Source: Candidatus Saccharibacteria bacterium UBA7683
GTDB taxonomy: Bacteria > Patescibacteriota > Saccharimonadia > Saccharimonadales > UBA7683
Length of the DNA: 9,690 bases
Assembly: GCA_002482925.1 (NCBI GenBank)
Contig: DLGX01000046.1
Location: 1 to 9,690, forward strand
Reading direction: 5' to 3'
Under the pieces are notes generated by a model. The model was not told where the DNA came from, ran no database searches, and saw nothing but the letters and a program-made list of their open reading frames with translations. Position numbers and translations under genes: made by a program. Shown here one piece after another: positions 1 to 6,563 of this stretch (position 1 is the first letter of the stretch; every line of letters begins with the position of its first letter).

Positions 1-1734
1 GTTCAGAATACGGAGAATCTTTCAGAGACTGCAAAACAGAATATAATTACATGGTTAACGCACGATAAGTATAAAGAATACTACGGTGAACTTACGGGGC
101 TTATCGATGAAGAGTCGTGGCAAAAGCTTGAAGATGATTTCTTCAGAATAATTCCATTCGGTACCGGAGGTAGGCGAGGTACTGTCGGTATTGGTTCTAA
201 TAGAATCAATAAAGTCACCGTAGGCGAAGTTACACAGGCGCTCTGTACCTATTTAAAACAGACAGACAGCGAAGCTGAGAAAAAAGGGATAGTCATAGCG
301 TACGACCCTCGAAATACTTCTCGTATGTTTACAGAATTTGCAGCCGAAGTATGCGCCGGAAATAACTTTAAAGTATATGTATATCAAGAAGTTCGTTCTA
401 CTCCACAGCTTTCGTACAGCGTAAGACTACTCGAAACTGCTGCAGGAATAGTGATAAGCGCCAGTCATAATCCAAGTCCCGATAACGGTGTTAAAGTGTA
501 TTGGAATGATGGCGGTCAAATGGTTCCACCCTACGACAAAGAACTGCTCGCGGTTGCCGAAGATATAGAGGTTATTCACACTAAACCATACGACCAAGCG
601 CTCCGTGAAGATCTTATTGTAGAGCTTAGTGCAAAAGAAGACGAAGCGTATCACGAAGCTGTGTTACAGCAGGCAAAGAATCAAATAGCCAAGAGCGCGG
701 TTGTGGCGTATTCACCACTTCATGGAGCTGGGTTAAGCAGTGTGTATCCGGTACTTCAAAAAGCTGGATTCGATGTTCGGCTTTATGGTCCGCAGGCAAA
801 CTACGATGGCAATTTTACTAATGTTACGAACCATATATCTAATCCAGAAGCACCAGAAGCGAGCGACAAAGTTTCTGCTTTTGCGGTAGAAGAAAATTGC
901 GATATTGTGGTTACAACAGACCCAGATGCCGACAGACTCGGCGTAGTTGTGGTAAACAAAGACAAAACCACTACACTTCTTAACGGTAATCAGACAGCAG
1001 CATTAATTGCGTATCATATTTTAGAAACACTTAAAAAAGCTGGTGGTCTTAATTCCAAACAGTTTATTGGTAAAACAATTGTAACTACCGATATGTTGCA
1101 AGCGCTCGCAGACGATTATGGCGTCGAACTTAAAGGTAATCTTCTGGTAGGGTTTAAATATATTGGGGAGCTGATAAAACTCTATGTTGATGATGGTGAT
1201 CAAGAGTTCTTGTTTGGCGGCGAAGAAAGCTTTGGCGGACTAGTAGGAACGTATGCACGTGACAAAGATGCCGCTAGCTCAGCACTCATGATTGCAGAAC
1301 TTGCATCAGTTGCGAAAGAAAAAGGCAAAACGCTTTTAGACATTCTTGATGAACTTTATGAAAAGTATGGATATTACGCTGAAGTTCTTGATTCAACGTA
1401 TTTTCCAGGAGCTGAAGGCTTCACTCAAATGAAGCACATAATGAATGAACTCAGAGCCAACCCCCCAACGCATTTAGGATCTTATGAAATAGTAAAAGTG
1501 CGCGACTATATAACTGGGCACGAAGTACCAGGCAGAGCCGAAGATGTACTCAGGTTCGAATTTAGCCAAGATGGCTCTGATCGTGTAACCATACGTCCTT
1601 CAGGTACTGAGCCTAAAGTAAAAATTTATGTACAGACTAAAACCAACGTGGATGGGGCTCTAGAAAAAGCAAAAACACATGGGGAAATTAAAGCACAAGT
1701 ACTGCTAAAGGCGTGCAAAGAATTTTTGAAATAG
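1..1734 (+). CDS. Alpha-D-phosphohexomutase (phosphoglucomutase/phosphomannomutase), 5' end missing
   Basis: Cytosolic enzyme that interconverts hexose-6-phosphate and hexose-1-phosphate, supplying glucose-1-phosphate (or mannose-1-phosphate) for nucleotide sugars. The frame is open from base 1 (first codon GTT, not a start) to a TAG at 1732-1734, giving 577 visible residues, so only a short N-terminal piece is likely missing. All four family signatures are intact: a phosphate/sugar loop FGTGGRRG near 160-183, the catalytic serine in SASHNP (Ser codon 463-465), the metal loop DPDADR at 919-936, the sugar-binding GEES at 1219-1230, and the C-terminal phosphate-binding RPSGTEP at 1594-1614. The first ATG in frame, at 325, lies after conserved sequence and cannot be the true start. 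Its length, near 580-600 residues, fits the longer PgcA-like mutases rather than the ~450-residue ManB/GlmM type. Substrate choice (glucose or mannose) cannot be read from sequence; GalU and GalE nearby favour glucose. Confidence 0.95.
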   Translation, partial: VQNTENLSETAKQNIITWLTHDKYKEYYGELTGLIDEESWQKLEDDFFRIIPFGTGGRRGTVGIGSNRINKVTVGEVTQALCTYLKQTDSEAEKKGIVIAYDPRNTSRMFTEFAAEVCAGNNFKVYVYQEVRSTPQLSYSVRLLETAAGIVISASHNPSPDNGVKVYWNDGGQMVPPYDKELLAVAEDIEVIHTKPYDQALREDLIVELSAKEDEAYHEAVLQQAKNQIAKSAVVAYSPLHGAGLSSVYPVLQKAGFDVRLYGPQANYDGNFTNVTNHISNPEAPEASDKVSAFAVEENCDIVVTTDPDADRLGVVVVNKDKTTTLLNGNQTAALIAYHILETLKKAGGLNSKQFIGKTIVTTDMLQALADDYGVELKGNLLVGFKYIGELIKLYVDDGDQEFLFGGEESFGGLVGTYARDKDAASSALMIAELASVAKEKGKTLLDILDELYEKYGYYAEVLDSTYFPGAEGFTQMKHIMNELRANPPTHLGSYEIVKVRDYITGHEVPGRAEDVLRFEFSQDGSDRVTIRPSGTEPKVKIYVQTKTNVDGALEKAKTHGEIKAQVLLKACKEFLK

Positions 1735-1833
1735 AATCTTGTAGAGGACTACAGTATTAAATTTCACAACACTTAACGGTATCTTGACAGGGGAACGTTT
1801 GAGATCCGAGCTAAAAAAGCTTATGGTAGTAAG
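1735..1833 (+). other. Intergenic region between mutase and amidase genes
   Basis: These 99 bases have no gene. I see no convincing intrinsic terminator: the only stem, TTGTAG/CTACAG at 1739-1754, includes a G-T pair and has no T tract after it. A perfect TTGACA at 1784-1789 has no -10 box at a usable distance. The better promoter candidate lies at 1799-1827 and is listed separately. Confidence 0.6.
1799..1827 (+). promoter_or_regulatory. Candidate sigma70-type promoter for the amidase, leaderless geometry
   Basis: TTGAGA at 1799-1804 (5 of 6 to the -35 consensus), a 17-base spacer, then TATGGT at 1822-1827 (4 of 6 to the -10 consensus). A start point 6-7 bases after the -10 would fall on or beside the A of the ATG at 1834. 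No Shine-Dalgarno sequence stands before that ATG, which agrees with a leaderless transcript. The -10 is weak, so this stays a candidate. Confidence 0.35.
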
Positions 1834-3933
1834 ATGAAAAGATTTGTTTCCAGAATTTTTAGGAGTAAGATCTTTCTCTTGATGGGATTTACCGTAATAC
1901 TTGGCGTTACACTTTTCGGATACGATCGATATAGTAGATATCAACAAACACCAGAAACGATTAAATCTTCAATTGCCGATGCATCAAATGGCGGCAGAGT
2001 TATTCGAGGAAACAACACTAGCCCTGAAAGTACCAAAATTTCCACCACCACTAATATGGTATACGAATCACGAGAAATAGAAACAGATTCGAAAAAAGCT
2101 AACGCTGCAGTTTTAAAATGGGAACAAACCAGTGAAGTACCAGTCGACGAAGAGCAGCATACTGATTCTGGGGAACATACCAAAGATGTTACGGTTACTC
2201 CCCAGTTTCGTACGAATAACGGCGATGAATGGTCAGAGTGGGTAGACGCGGGCAGCCAAGAAGACAGAAAAGACGGTACTGCAGCTTCTCACGATGCACT
2301 TGTACTTGCCGATAAAATTACTAAACTTCAATACAGGTTCAAACTTACAGGTCATGAAAATGAACCATCTCCAAGCATAGATCTTTCAAAGACTAGTGTA
2401 GAAGTATTAGATACAAGCAAAGGCCCGTCCCCAACCAAGCCAAAATCATTGCTAGAAAAACTAACAGGTGTTTTTGACAAAAAAGCTTCTGCTGTAGCCG
2501 AGGGACCGCAAGTGTTTAGTAGAGCAGATTGGGGTAGTCCAGAGCCTAATAGTTCACCAAGGTGGGAACCTGAATACGAACCACTCTCGCAGGCGGTAGT
2601 ACACCACACTGCCACCACTCAGACACCCGATTCCGCTGCCGCACTTCGTGCAATATGGGAATTCCATGCCAACGGAAGAGGCTGGGGTGATATTGGCTAC
2701 AACTACATCATAGATCACGGTGGAAATATATTTCAGGGTAGGTATAGTAATTGGCAAGATGAACAATCTCAAAACGGAGAAGTTGTAGGCGGCCATGCGT
2801 ACGGCAATAACTATGGCACAACTGGCATAGCGGTACTGGGTAACTTTACAAGTACTAACCCAGACAATAGATCGCTCCAGGCGATCGGAAAAATAGCGGC
2901 TTTTAAACTGCACCGTTTTGGAATAAATCCAGCGCAAAGTGGTGCTCGTGGTCCAAATGTAGTTGGACACAGAGACGTTACGAGTACAAGCTGTCCCGGA
3001 GAACGTTTATACGGCAACTTGCCTACAATTCGATACGCTGGTCTCCTGAACTTTAATACCTATAGCAGCATGGCTCAGCACGACATCTGGTATAGAGGTC
3101 AGGGAGCCAATGGTGTTGCCACTAATAGCGTGAATTTATTTCCAGGTGAGCAGGCGGAAATGTACATAGATCTCACCAATACTGGAACTGAAAACTGGAA
3201 TAATACTGGCGCTAATCCACTAAGGCTTGGCACGGAGTTCCCTAGAGACAGAAGTGGTTTATTTGTATCGAGCAGCTGGATTTCCCCAAATAGACCAACT
3301 ACATTCCAAAGTAAAGTTTCTACTCCCGGCGATCCTAACTCTGTGCTAACACCAACAAGTGTTATTGCTCCTGGGGAAACTGGTAGGTTTGCATTCACAG
3401 CAAAAGCACCTCCTTATGTTGGCACGCACCTTGCCTACTATCAGCCTGTTGCAGAAGGCAGAACATGGTTCTTGCGCCAGCTGGGTATGCATTTTGTTTT
3501 TAATGTAAAAGCACCTCGATTTAGCTGGCAGTACGTAGGTCAAAGTGCCTACACAAATCAAACTAAATCCACACCTGTGAATGTTTCTAGCCTCTCTCGT
3601 GGTCAGCGTTTTTACGCTGAACTTACGGTGCGAAACACTGGCGATAAAACATGGAATAAAACAGGGGATCTATACGCAGTTAAACTTGCTACAAGCAATC
3701 CGCACGACAGAACAAGCGGATTTTATGACTCAACATGGATGTCAGCTAATCGAGTAAGTATGCAACAGGAAACAACAGTGCAACCTGGTCAAACCGCGAC
3801 GTTTGGAGCATGGTTCACAGTACCTAGCAATGCACAGCTGACGACACATAAAGAATACTTCAAGCTAGTTGCCGAAGGTTATACATGGTTCAATGAACTT
3901 GGTATGCACTGGCCTTTTACCGTTACAAATTAG
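1834..3933 (+). CDS. Membrane-anchored PGRP-type N-acetylmuramoyl-L-alanine amidase with two FW/NBR1-like domains
   Basis: Predicted zinc amidase cutting the MurNAc-L-Ala bond of peptidoglycan outside the membrane. Of 699 residues, 1-12 are basic and about 13-30 form one hydrophobic helix, an uncleaved anchor or signal peptide. Residues ~75-193 look like the beta domain found before Amidase_2 in actinobacterial proteins (FRTNNGDEWSEW near 125-136). The PGRP/Amidase_2 domain spans ~224-405. By comparison with T7 lysozyme (His17, His122, Cys130, Tyr46), the zinc ligands are His257, His379 and Cys387 and the catalytic Tyr is Tyr289. Thr385 sits where T7 lysozyme has Lys128, as in amidase-active PGRPs. 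Two related ~139-residue repeats follow (~416-558 and ~563-699), resembling NBR1 FW Ig-like domains. No Shine-Dalgarno precedes the ATG, but the anchor directly after it supports this start. The target, own wall or another cell's, is unknown. Confidence 0.9.
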   Translation: MKRFVSRIFRSKIFLLMGFTVILGVTLFGYDRYSRYQQTPETIKSSIADASNGGRVIRGNNTSPESTKISTTTNMVYESREIETDSKKANAAVLKWEQTSEVPVDEEQHTDSGEHTKDVTVTPQFRTNNGDEWSEWVDAGSQEDRKDGTAASHDALVLADKITKLQYRFKLTGHENEPSPSIDLSKTSVEVLDTSKGPSPTKPKSLLEKLTGVFDKKASAVAEGPQVFSRADWGSPEPNSSPRWEPEYEPLSQAVVHHTATTQTPDSAAALRAIWEFHANGRGWGDIGYNYIIDHGGNIFQGRYSNWQDEQSQNGEVVGGHAYGNNYGTTGIAVLGNFTSTNPDNRSLQAIGKIAAFKLHRFGINPAQSGARGPNVVGHRDVTSTSCPGERLYGNLPTIRYAGLLNFNTYSSMAQHDIWYRGQGANGVATNSVNLFPGEQAEMYIDLTNTGTENWNNTGANPLRLGTEFPRDRSGLFVSSSWISPNRPTTFQSKVSTPGDPNSVLTPTSVIAPGETGRFAFTAKAPPYVGTHLAYYQPVAEGRTWFLRQLGMHFVFNVKAPRFSWQYVGQSAYTNQTKSTPVNVSSLSRGQRFYAELTVRNTGDKTWNKTGDLYAVKLATSNPHDRTSGFYDSTWMSANRVSMQQETTVQPGQTATFGAWFTVPSNAQLTTHKEYFKLVAEGYTWFNELGMHWPFTVTN
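3079..3930 (+). repeat. Tandem repeat encoding two FW/NBR1-like domains
   Basis: Two diverged protein repeats end the amidase. Shared landmarks in order are a leading PG or RGQ turn, (L/V)(T/R)NTG followed by a W about three residues on, a DR(S/T)SG(L/F) segment, SxWxSxNR, a PGxT turn, then (V)AEGxTWF and LGMH. LGMH occurs at residues 550-553 and 689-692, a period of 139 residues (417 bases). The DNA copies have diverged, so the duplication is old. NTG...W, PGE and aromatic positions match what I know of the FW domain of NBR1, but the assignment rests on motif memory, not a profile search. Confidence 0.6.
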
Positions 3934-3959
3934 TGCACACTATAATTAATTTCAACCAA

Positions 3960-5078
3960 CTAATTTTTATGGTGGCGATTTACAAATTTTGTAACGTTAT
4001 CACGAAACTTTTCTGTAGAAAATTGCCTGCTGAACTCACGGAGCTGTTTTTCTGAAAATTGTGCAGGAGAGAACGATTCGATAGCCGCCTTAAGAGATGC
4101 CACTGTTTGTTTTTTAAAGAGTATTCCAGTTTTACCTTCAATAACATAATCAAGCGCTCCACCACCTTTATATGCAATTACTGGCGTACCAGCTGCTAAT
4201 GCTTCTACTGGTGCGATTCCAAAATCTTCTTCACCCGGGAATAGAAACGCTTGTGCACTGTAGGCAAGCCGAACTAGTTCATCATCAGAAACTCTACCCG
4301 TAAATGTCACCGTAGGACCTGCTAGCCGCTTCAGCTTATTGGTTTCCGGGCCTGTTCCAATAACTGTGAGCGGAACCTGAAGTTCATTGCACGCTTGTAT
4401 GGCAAGGTCAAATCGTTTGTAGGGGACGTGTCTCCCCCAAATAATAAAACCTTCTCTTTGCTGATGCTGTGTTGGGGTATTTTGAAAACGTTCTATAGCA
4501 ACAGCAGGAAACACTACTGTGCTTTCGCGATCATAGTAGGTTCTAACACGCTTTTTAATTTCATTCGAATTAGCCATAAAATAGTCGACACCTTTGACTG
4601 AATCTAAATCCAGTTTTCTCATCCATTTAACAAAGACTGGTATGAATGGTCGAATCAAAAAAGTAAAAGGCCCAAAATTAAACGTATTTTTAAACTCGTT
4701 GTAGTGACTCCAGTAATAACGAATAGGTGTGTTGCAATAGCACACATGGGTAGCATTTGGCCGTTTTTTGACAGACTTAGATTCGGCGGTAGAGCTAGAA
4801 ATAATAAGATCGTACTGCGACATGTCGAGTTTTCGAAACGCATGAGCTCTAAGCACTGGCCATAGAACATGTTTATACCTTAAAAACTTTGGCAGAATTT
4901 TCTGAAGATATGTTGTTCTGACATCACAATCGGCAAATGCTGTCATCTTTTCTTTGTCGTACACACTGGTATATATAGGAGCGTCTGGGTAGAGCTTATG
5001 AAGTTCTAGTACCAATGGCTCAGCCCCACCCATGTTCGTAAGCCAGTCATGTACAATTGCGACTTTTGGTTTAGACAC
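3960..5078 (-). CDS. GT4-family (glycosyltransferase group 1) glycosyltransferase
   Basis: Cytosolic GT-B glycosyltransferase that probably adds a second sugar to a lipid-linked precursor. In its 372 residues the N-terminal domain opens with IVHDWLTNMGGAE (8-20), the nucleotide-sugar/acceptor loop of this group. Residues 115-123 read CNTPIRYYW, equivalent to the usual CHTPxRYxW. The C-terminal Glycos_transf_1 domain has GRHVPYKR with Arg216 and Lys221, the pair that usually contacts the donor diphosphate, and the EX7E motif Glu284...Glu292 (EDFGIAPVE). The start is GTG at 5076-5078; its first base is also the last base of the upstream gene's TAG, giving TAGTG, and a GGAG lies 7 bases before it. 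It is the second gene of a two-gene operon with the sugar-phosphate transferase. It converges on the amidase gene with a 26-base gap that has no terminator. Donor and acceptor cannot be told from sequence. Confidence 0.92.
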   Translation of the reverse strand: MSKPKVAIVHDWLTNMGGAEPLVLELHKLYPDAPIYTSVYDKEKMTAFADCDVRTTYLQKILPKFLRYKHVLWPVLRAHAFRKLDMSQYDLIISSSTAESKSVKKRPNATHVCYCNTPIRYYWSHYNEFKNTFNFGPFTFLIRPFIPVFVKWMRKLDLDSVKGVDYFMANSNEIKKRVRTYYDRESTVVFPAVAIERFQNTPTQHQQREGFIIWGRHVPYKRFDLAIQACNELQVPLTVIGTGPETNKLKRLAGPTVTFTGRVSDDELVRLAYSAQAFLFPGEEDFGIAPVEALAAGTPVIAYKGGGALDYVIEGKTGILFKKQTVASLKAAIESFSPAQFSEKQLREFSRQFSTEKFRDNVTKFVNRHHKN

Positions 5079-5089
5079 TACTTAGCTCC
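5078..5089 (-). promoter_or_regulatory. TAGTG stop/start overlap with Shine-Dalgarno for the GT4 gene
   Basis: On the minus strand GGAG (5089-5086) is followed by 7 bases and then TAGTG, in which TAG ends the sugar transferase and GTG starts the glycosyltransferase, sharing one G at 5078. This decides the GTG start and implies translational coupling, so the two enzymes are probably made in step. Confidence 0.8.
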
Positions 5090-6523
5090 ACGCTTTTTTA
5101 GCACAACACCGATAGTTCTAAAAAGAATTTTAATATCGAGCCAGAAACTCCAGTTCTGGACGTAGAAGATGTCAAGGTTTACACGTTCTGAATAATCAAG
5201 GTCGCTTCTTCCAGAAACTTGCCATAACCCTGTAACGCCTGGTTTAACACTAAGGAAGGTGGCGCCAGCCTCTTTGTAGTGTCGAAGTTCGTCTTTAACA
5301 ATTGGGCGCGGCCCGACAAGACTTAAATCGCCCTTAAGAACGTTCCAGAGCTGCGGTAGTTCATCTAAACTTGTTTTACGTGTAAAGTTTCCGATGGGCA
5401 TAATTCGTGGATCTTTAGCTACTTTTTGGTTTTGCTTAAATTCTTCAATAAGGTCTTCTCTGCCCATTTCTCTAAAAATTTGTTCATCAGACTTTCCTGA
5501 AGCAGCACTACCGGTAGAGAACCTCGTGTACATACTACGAAGCTTATAGACCCAAAACGTTTTACCCCTTAGTCCTACACGCTTGTGCTTATAAATAAGC
5601 GGACCTTTGTCGGTGATTTTAATAATCCCGCCAATTACCAGCACAAATGGAAAGGCGAGTATAAGCCCTACAAGCGAACCGACGATATCGAACAGCCGTT
5701 TGGCGAACTCGCCCCATCCCGCAAGCGGAGTCTGCGAGACATAGATGATTGGATAGCCATTTAAAATATCGACAATGTTGTTGCCCGAATAAAATTCTAC
5801 TTCTTTTGGTACAAAGCTATAGCCAATATGATTTGCTGAAGCTGCTTCAAAAACCAGTCTGTTTTTTATTTCATCTTCAAATAATTCAGTATGAATAATT
5901 GTGTCGATATCTAAAGATTTTAAGTCACCCAGCGCTTTTTCAAGAGATTGATATCTTTTCGCATTTCGTACCGCTACATTAGTTCCACATACCGCCACAA
6001 TACTAAAACCCGAATGGTTGGCTTCGCCAAGGTTATCTATAATGTTATTAGCAATTGTACCGCTTCCAATAATCATGACGCGTTGAAGTCCGCGACCAAA
6101 CCTAAAAGCAATAGAACGGGCTTTTCGTAATACTTCTCGCCCAAATACTAGTAACACAAACGTAAGTACTGCGGCGTAAACTGCAACTAATCTGGCGGGA
6201 AAAACAGGGAAGTCTACAATAAACGCAAATCCAATCACTAGTAAAATACCAAGGAATGAGCCAATAAAAAGCTTTCCAATCTCTTTCATGCGTTTTTGGT
6301 AGACGCGAGGAGAATATAGGTCAAGCGAAAGCAGTGTTAATAACCAAAACGGAAGTAGCAGCGAAAAGGTCGTAAAGAAGTCGAGCGCGCTAATGTTAGT
6401 AACAAGCGGTCGGGAATCTATTTGCACACGAAGTACATATGCAATAGTAAAGGCGGTCAAGATTGCAAAAATGTCGCTTAATATAAGAGCAAGGGTATAA
6501 ACACGGACTGATTTAACGGGCAC
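5078..6523 (-). CDS. Undecaprenyl-phosphate sugar-1-phosphate transferase (polyisoprenyl-phosphate hexose-1-phosphotransferase, WbaP/WcaJ type)
   Basis: Initiating enzyme for a lipid-linked glycan: moves hexose-1-phosphate from a UDP-sugar to undecaprenyl phosphate at the inner membrane face. Its 481 residues match the WbaP/WcaJ length (~465-480). Four N-terminal helices lie at about 8-31, 48-68, 84-103 and 109-128. A Rossmann-like CoA_binding_3 domain follows (IIGSGTIANN at 151-160). The C-terminal Bac_transf catalytic domain starts with KRLFDIVGS, includes one membrane segment at ~280-303, then YKLRSM (326-331), SLDELPQLWNVLKGDLSLVGPRP (385-407 region) with the catalytic Asp387-Glu388 pair, and KPGVTGLWQVSGRS (427-440). 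The GTG start at 6523 follows a near-perfect AAGGAGG five bases upstream. It leads the operon with the GT4 gene. UDP-glucose or UDP-galactose from GalU/GalE is the likely donor, or UDP-GalNAc; this is inference. Confidence 0.95.
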   Translation of the reverse strand: MPVKSVRVYTLALILSDIFAILTAFTIAYVLRVQIDSRPLVTNISALDFFTTFSLLLPFWLLTLLSLDLYSPRVYQKRMKEIGKLFIGSFLGILLVIGFAFIVDFPVFPARLVAVYAAVLTFVLLVFGREVLRKARSIAFRFGRGLQRVMIIGSGTIANNIIDNLGEANHSGFSIVAVCGTNVAVRNAKRYQSLEKALGDLKSLDIDTIIHTELFEDEIKNRLVFEAASANHIGYSFVPKEVEFYSGNNIVDILNGYPIIYVSQTPLAGWGEFAKRLFDIVGSLVGLILAFPFVLVIGGIIKITDKGPLIYKHKRVGLRGKTFWVYKLRSMYTRFSTGSAASGKSDEQIFREMGREDLIEEFKQNQKVAKDPRIMPIGNFTRKTSLDELPQLWNVLKGDLSLVGPRPIVKDELRHYKEAGATFLSVKPGVTGLWQVSGRSDLDYSERVNLDIFYVQNWSFWLDIKILFRTIGVVLKKRGAK

Positions 6524-6528
6524 TACTG

Positions 6529-6554
6529 CCTCCTTCTACGCACATATTGTATCA
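6529..6554 (-). promoter_or_regulatory. Extended -10 promoter and Shine-Dalgarno of the sugar transferase operon
   Basis: Read on the minus strand, TGATACAAT at 6554-6546 is an extended -10 element (TGN plus TACAAT, 5 of 6 to consensus). No good -35 exists at 16-18 bases upstream, as is usual for extended -10 promoters. Transcription would start near 6539, giving a leader of about 16 bases that contains AAGGAGG at 6535-6529. That is the full anti-16S complement, spaced 5 bases from the GTG. Confidence 0.55.
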
Positions 6555-6555
6555 T
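6550..6555 (+). promoter_or_regulatory. Candidate -10 box for the ligase-like gene
   Basis: TATCAT (5 of 6 to TATAAT) ends 8 bases before the ATG at 6564. An overlapping TATTGT at 6545-6550 is an alternative. No -35 match at the usual distance and no Shine-Dalgarno before the ATG. If used, the transcript would have a leader of about 0-3 bases. Confidence 0.3.
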
Positions 6556-6563
6556 TAATAGTA

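Larger units (their letters stand above)
6524..6563. promoter_or_regulatory. 40-base divergent intergenic control region
   Basis: This is the whole space between two divergent genes. It holds a Shine-Dalgarno and an extended -10 for the minus-strand gene and a -10-like box for the plus-strand gene. The two -10 candidates overlap, so both promoters probably cannot be occupied by RNA polymerase at once. Any upstream promoter element of either gene must lie inside the other gene's coding sequence. Confidence 0.6.

Noticed and set aside
325..327. ATG as start of the phosphohexomutase
   Set aside because: The same frame is open to base 1 and encodes the conserved FGTGGRRG loop and AYDPR segment upstream of this ATG; the real start is outside the window.
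1461..1466. C6 tract in the mutase gene as a frameshift or contingency site
   Set aside because: The frame is intact across it, it encodes a plain Asn-Pro-Pro-Thr, and a tract of six is common by chance.
1739..1754. Possible terminator hairpin after the mutase gene
   Set aside because: Six base pairs including one G-T pair, few G-C pairs and no following T run.
1784..1789. Perfect TTGACA as the amidase -35 box
   Set aside because: No -10-like hexamer lies 15-19 bases downstream; the TTGAGA at 1799 pairs better with TATGGT at 17 bases.
2554..2970. 138-residue antisense reading frame inside the amidase
   Set aside because: It lies fully opposite the conserved PGRP domain, has no recognisable motif, and is best explained as a shadow of the real codons.
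3934..3959. Shared terminator between the convergent amidase and GT4 genes
   Set aside because: The 26 bases hold only small palindromes (TAGTG/CACTA with a two-base loop) and no GC-rich stem.
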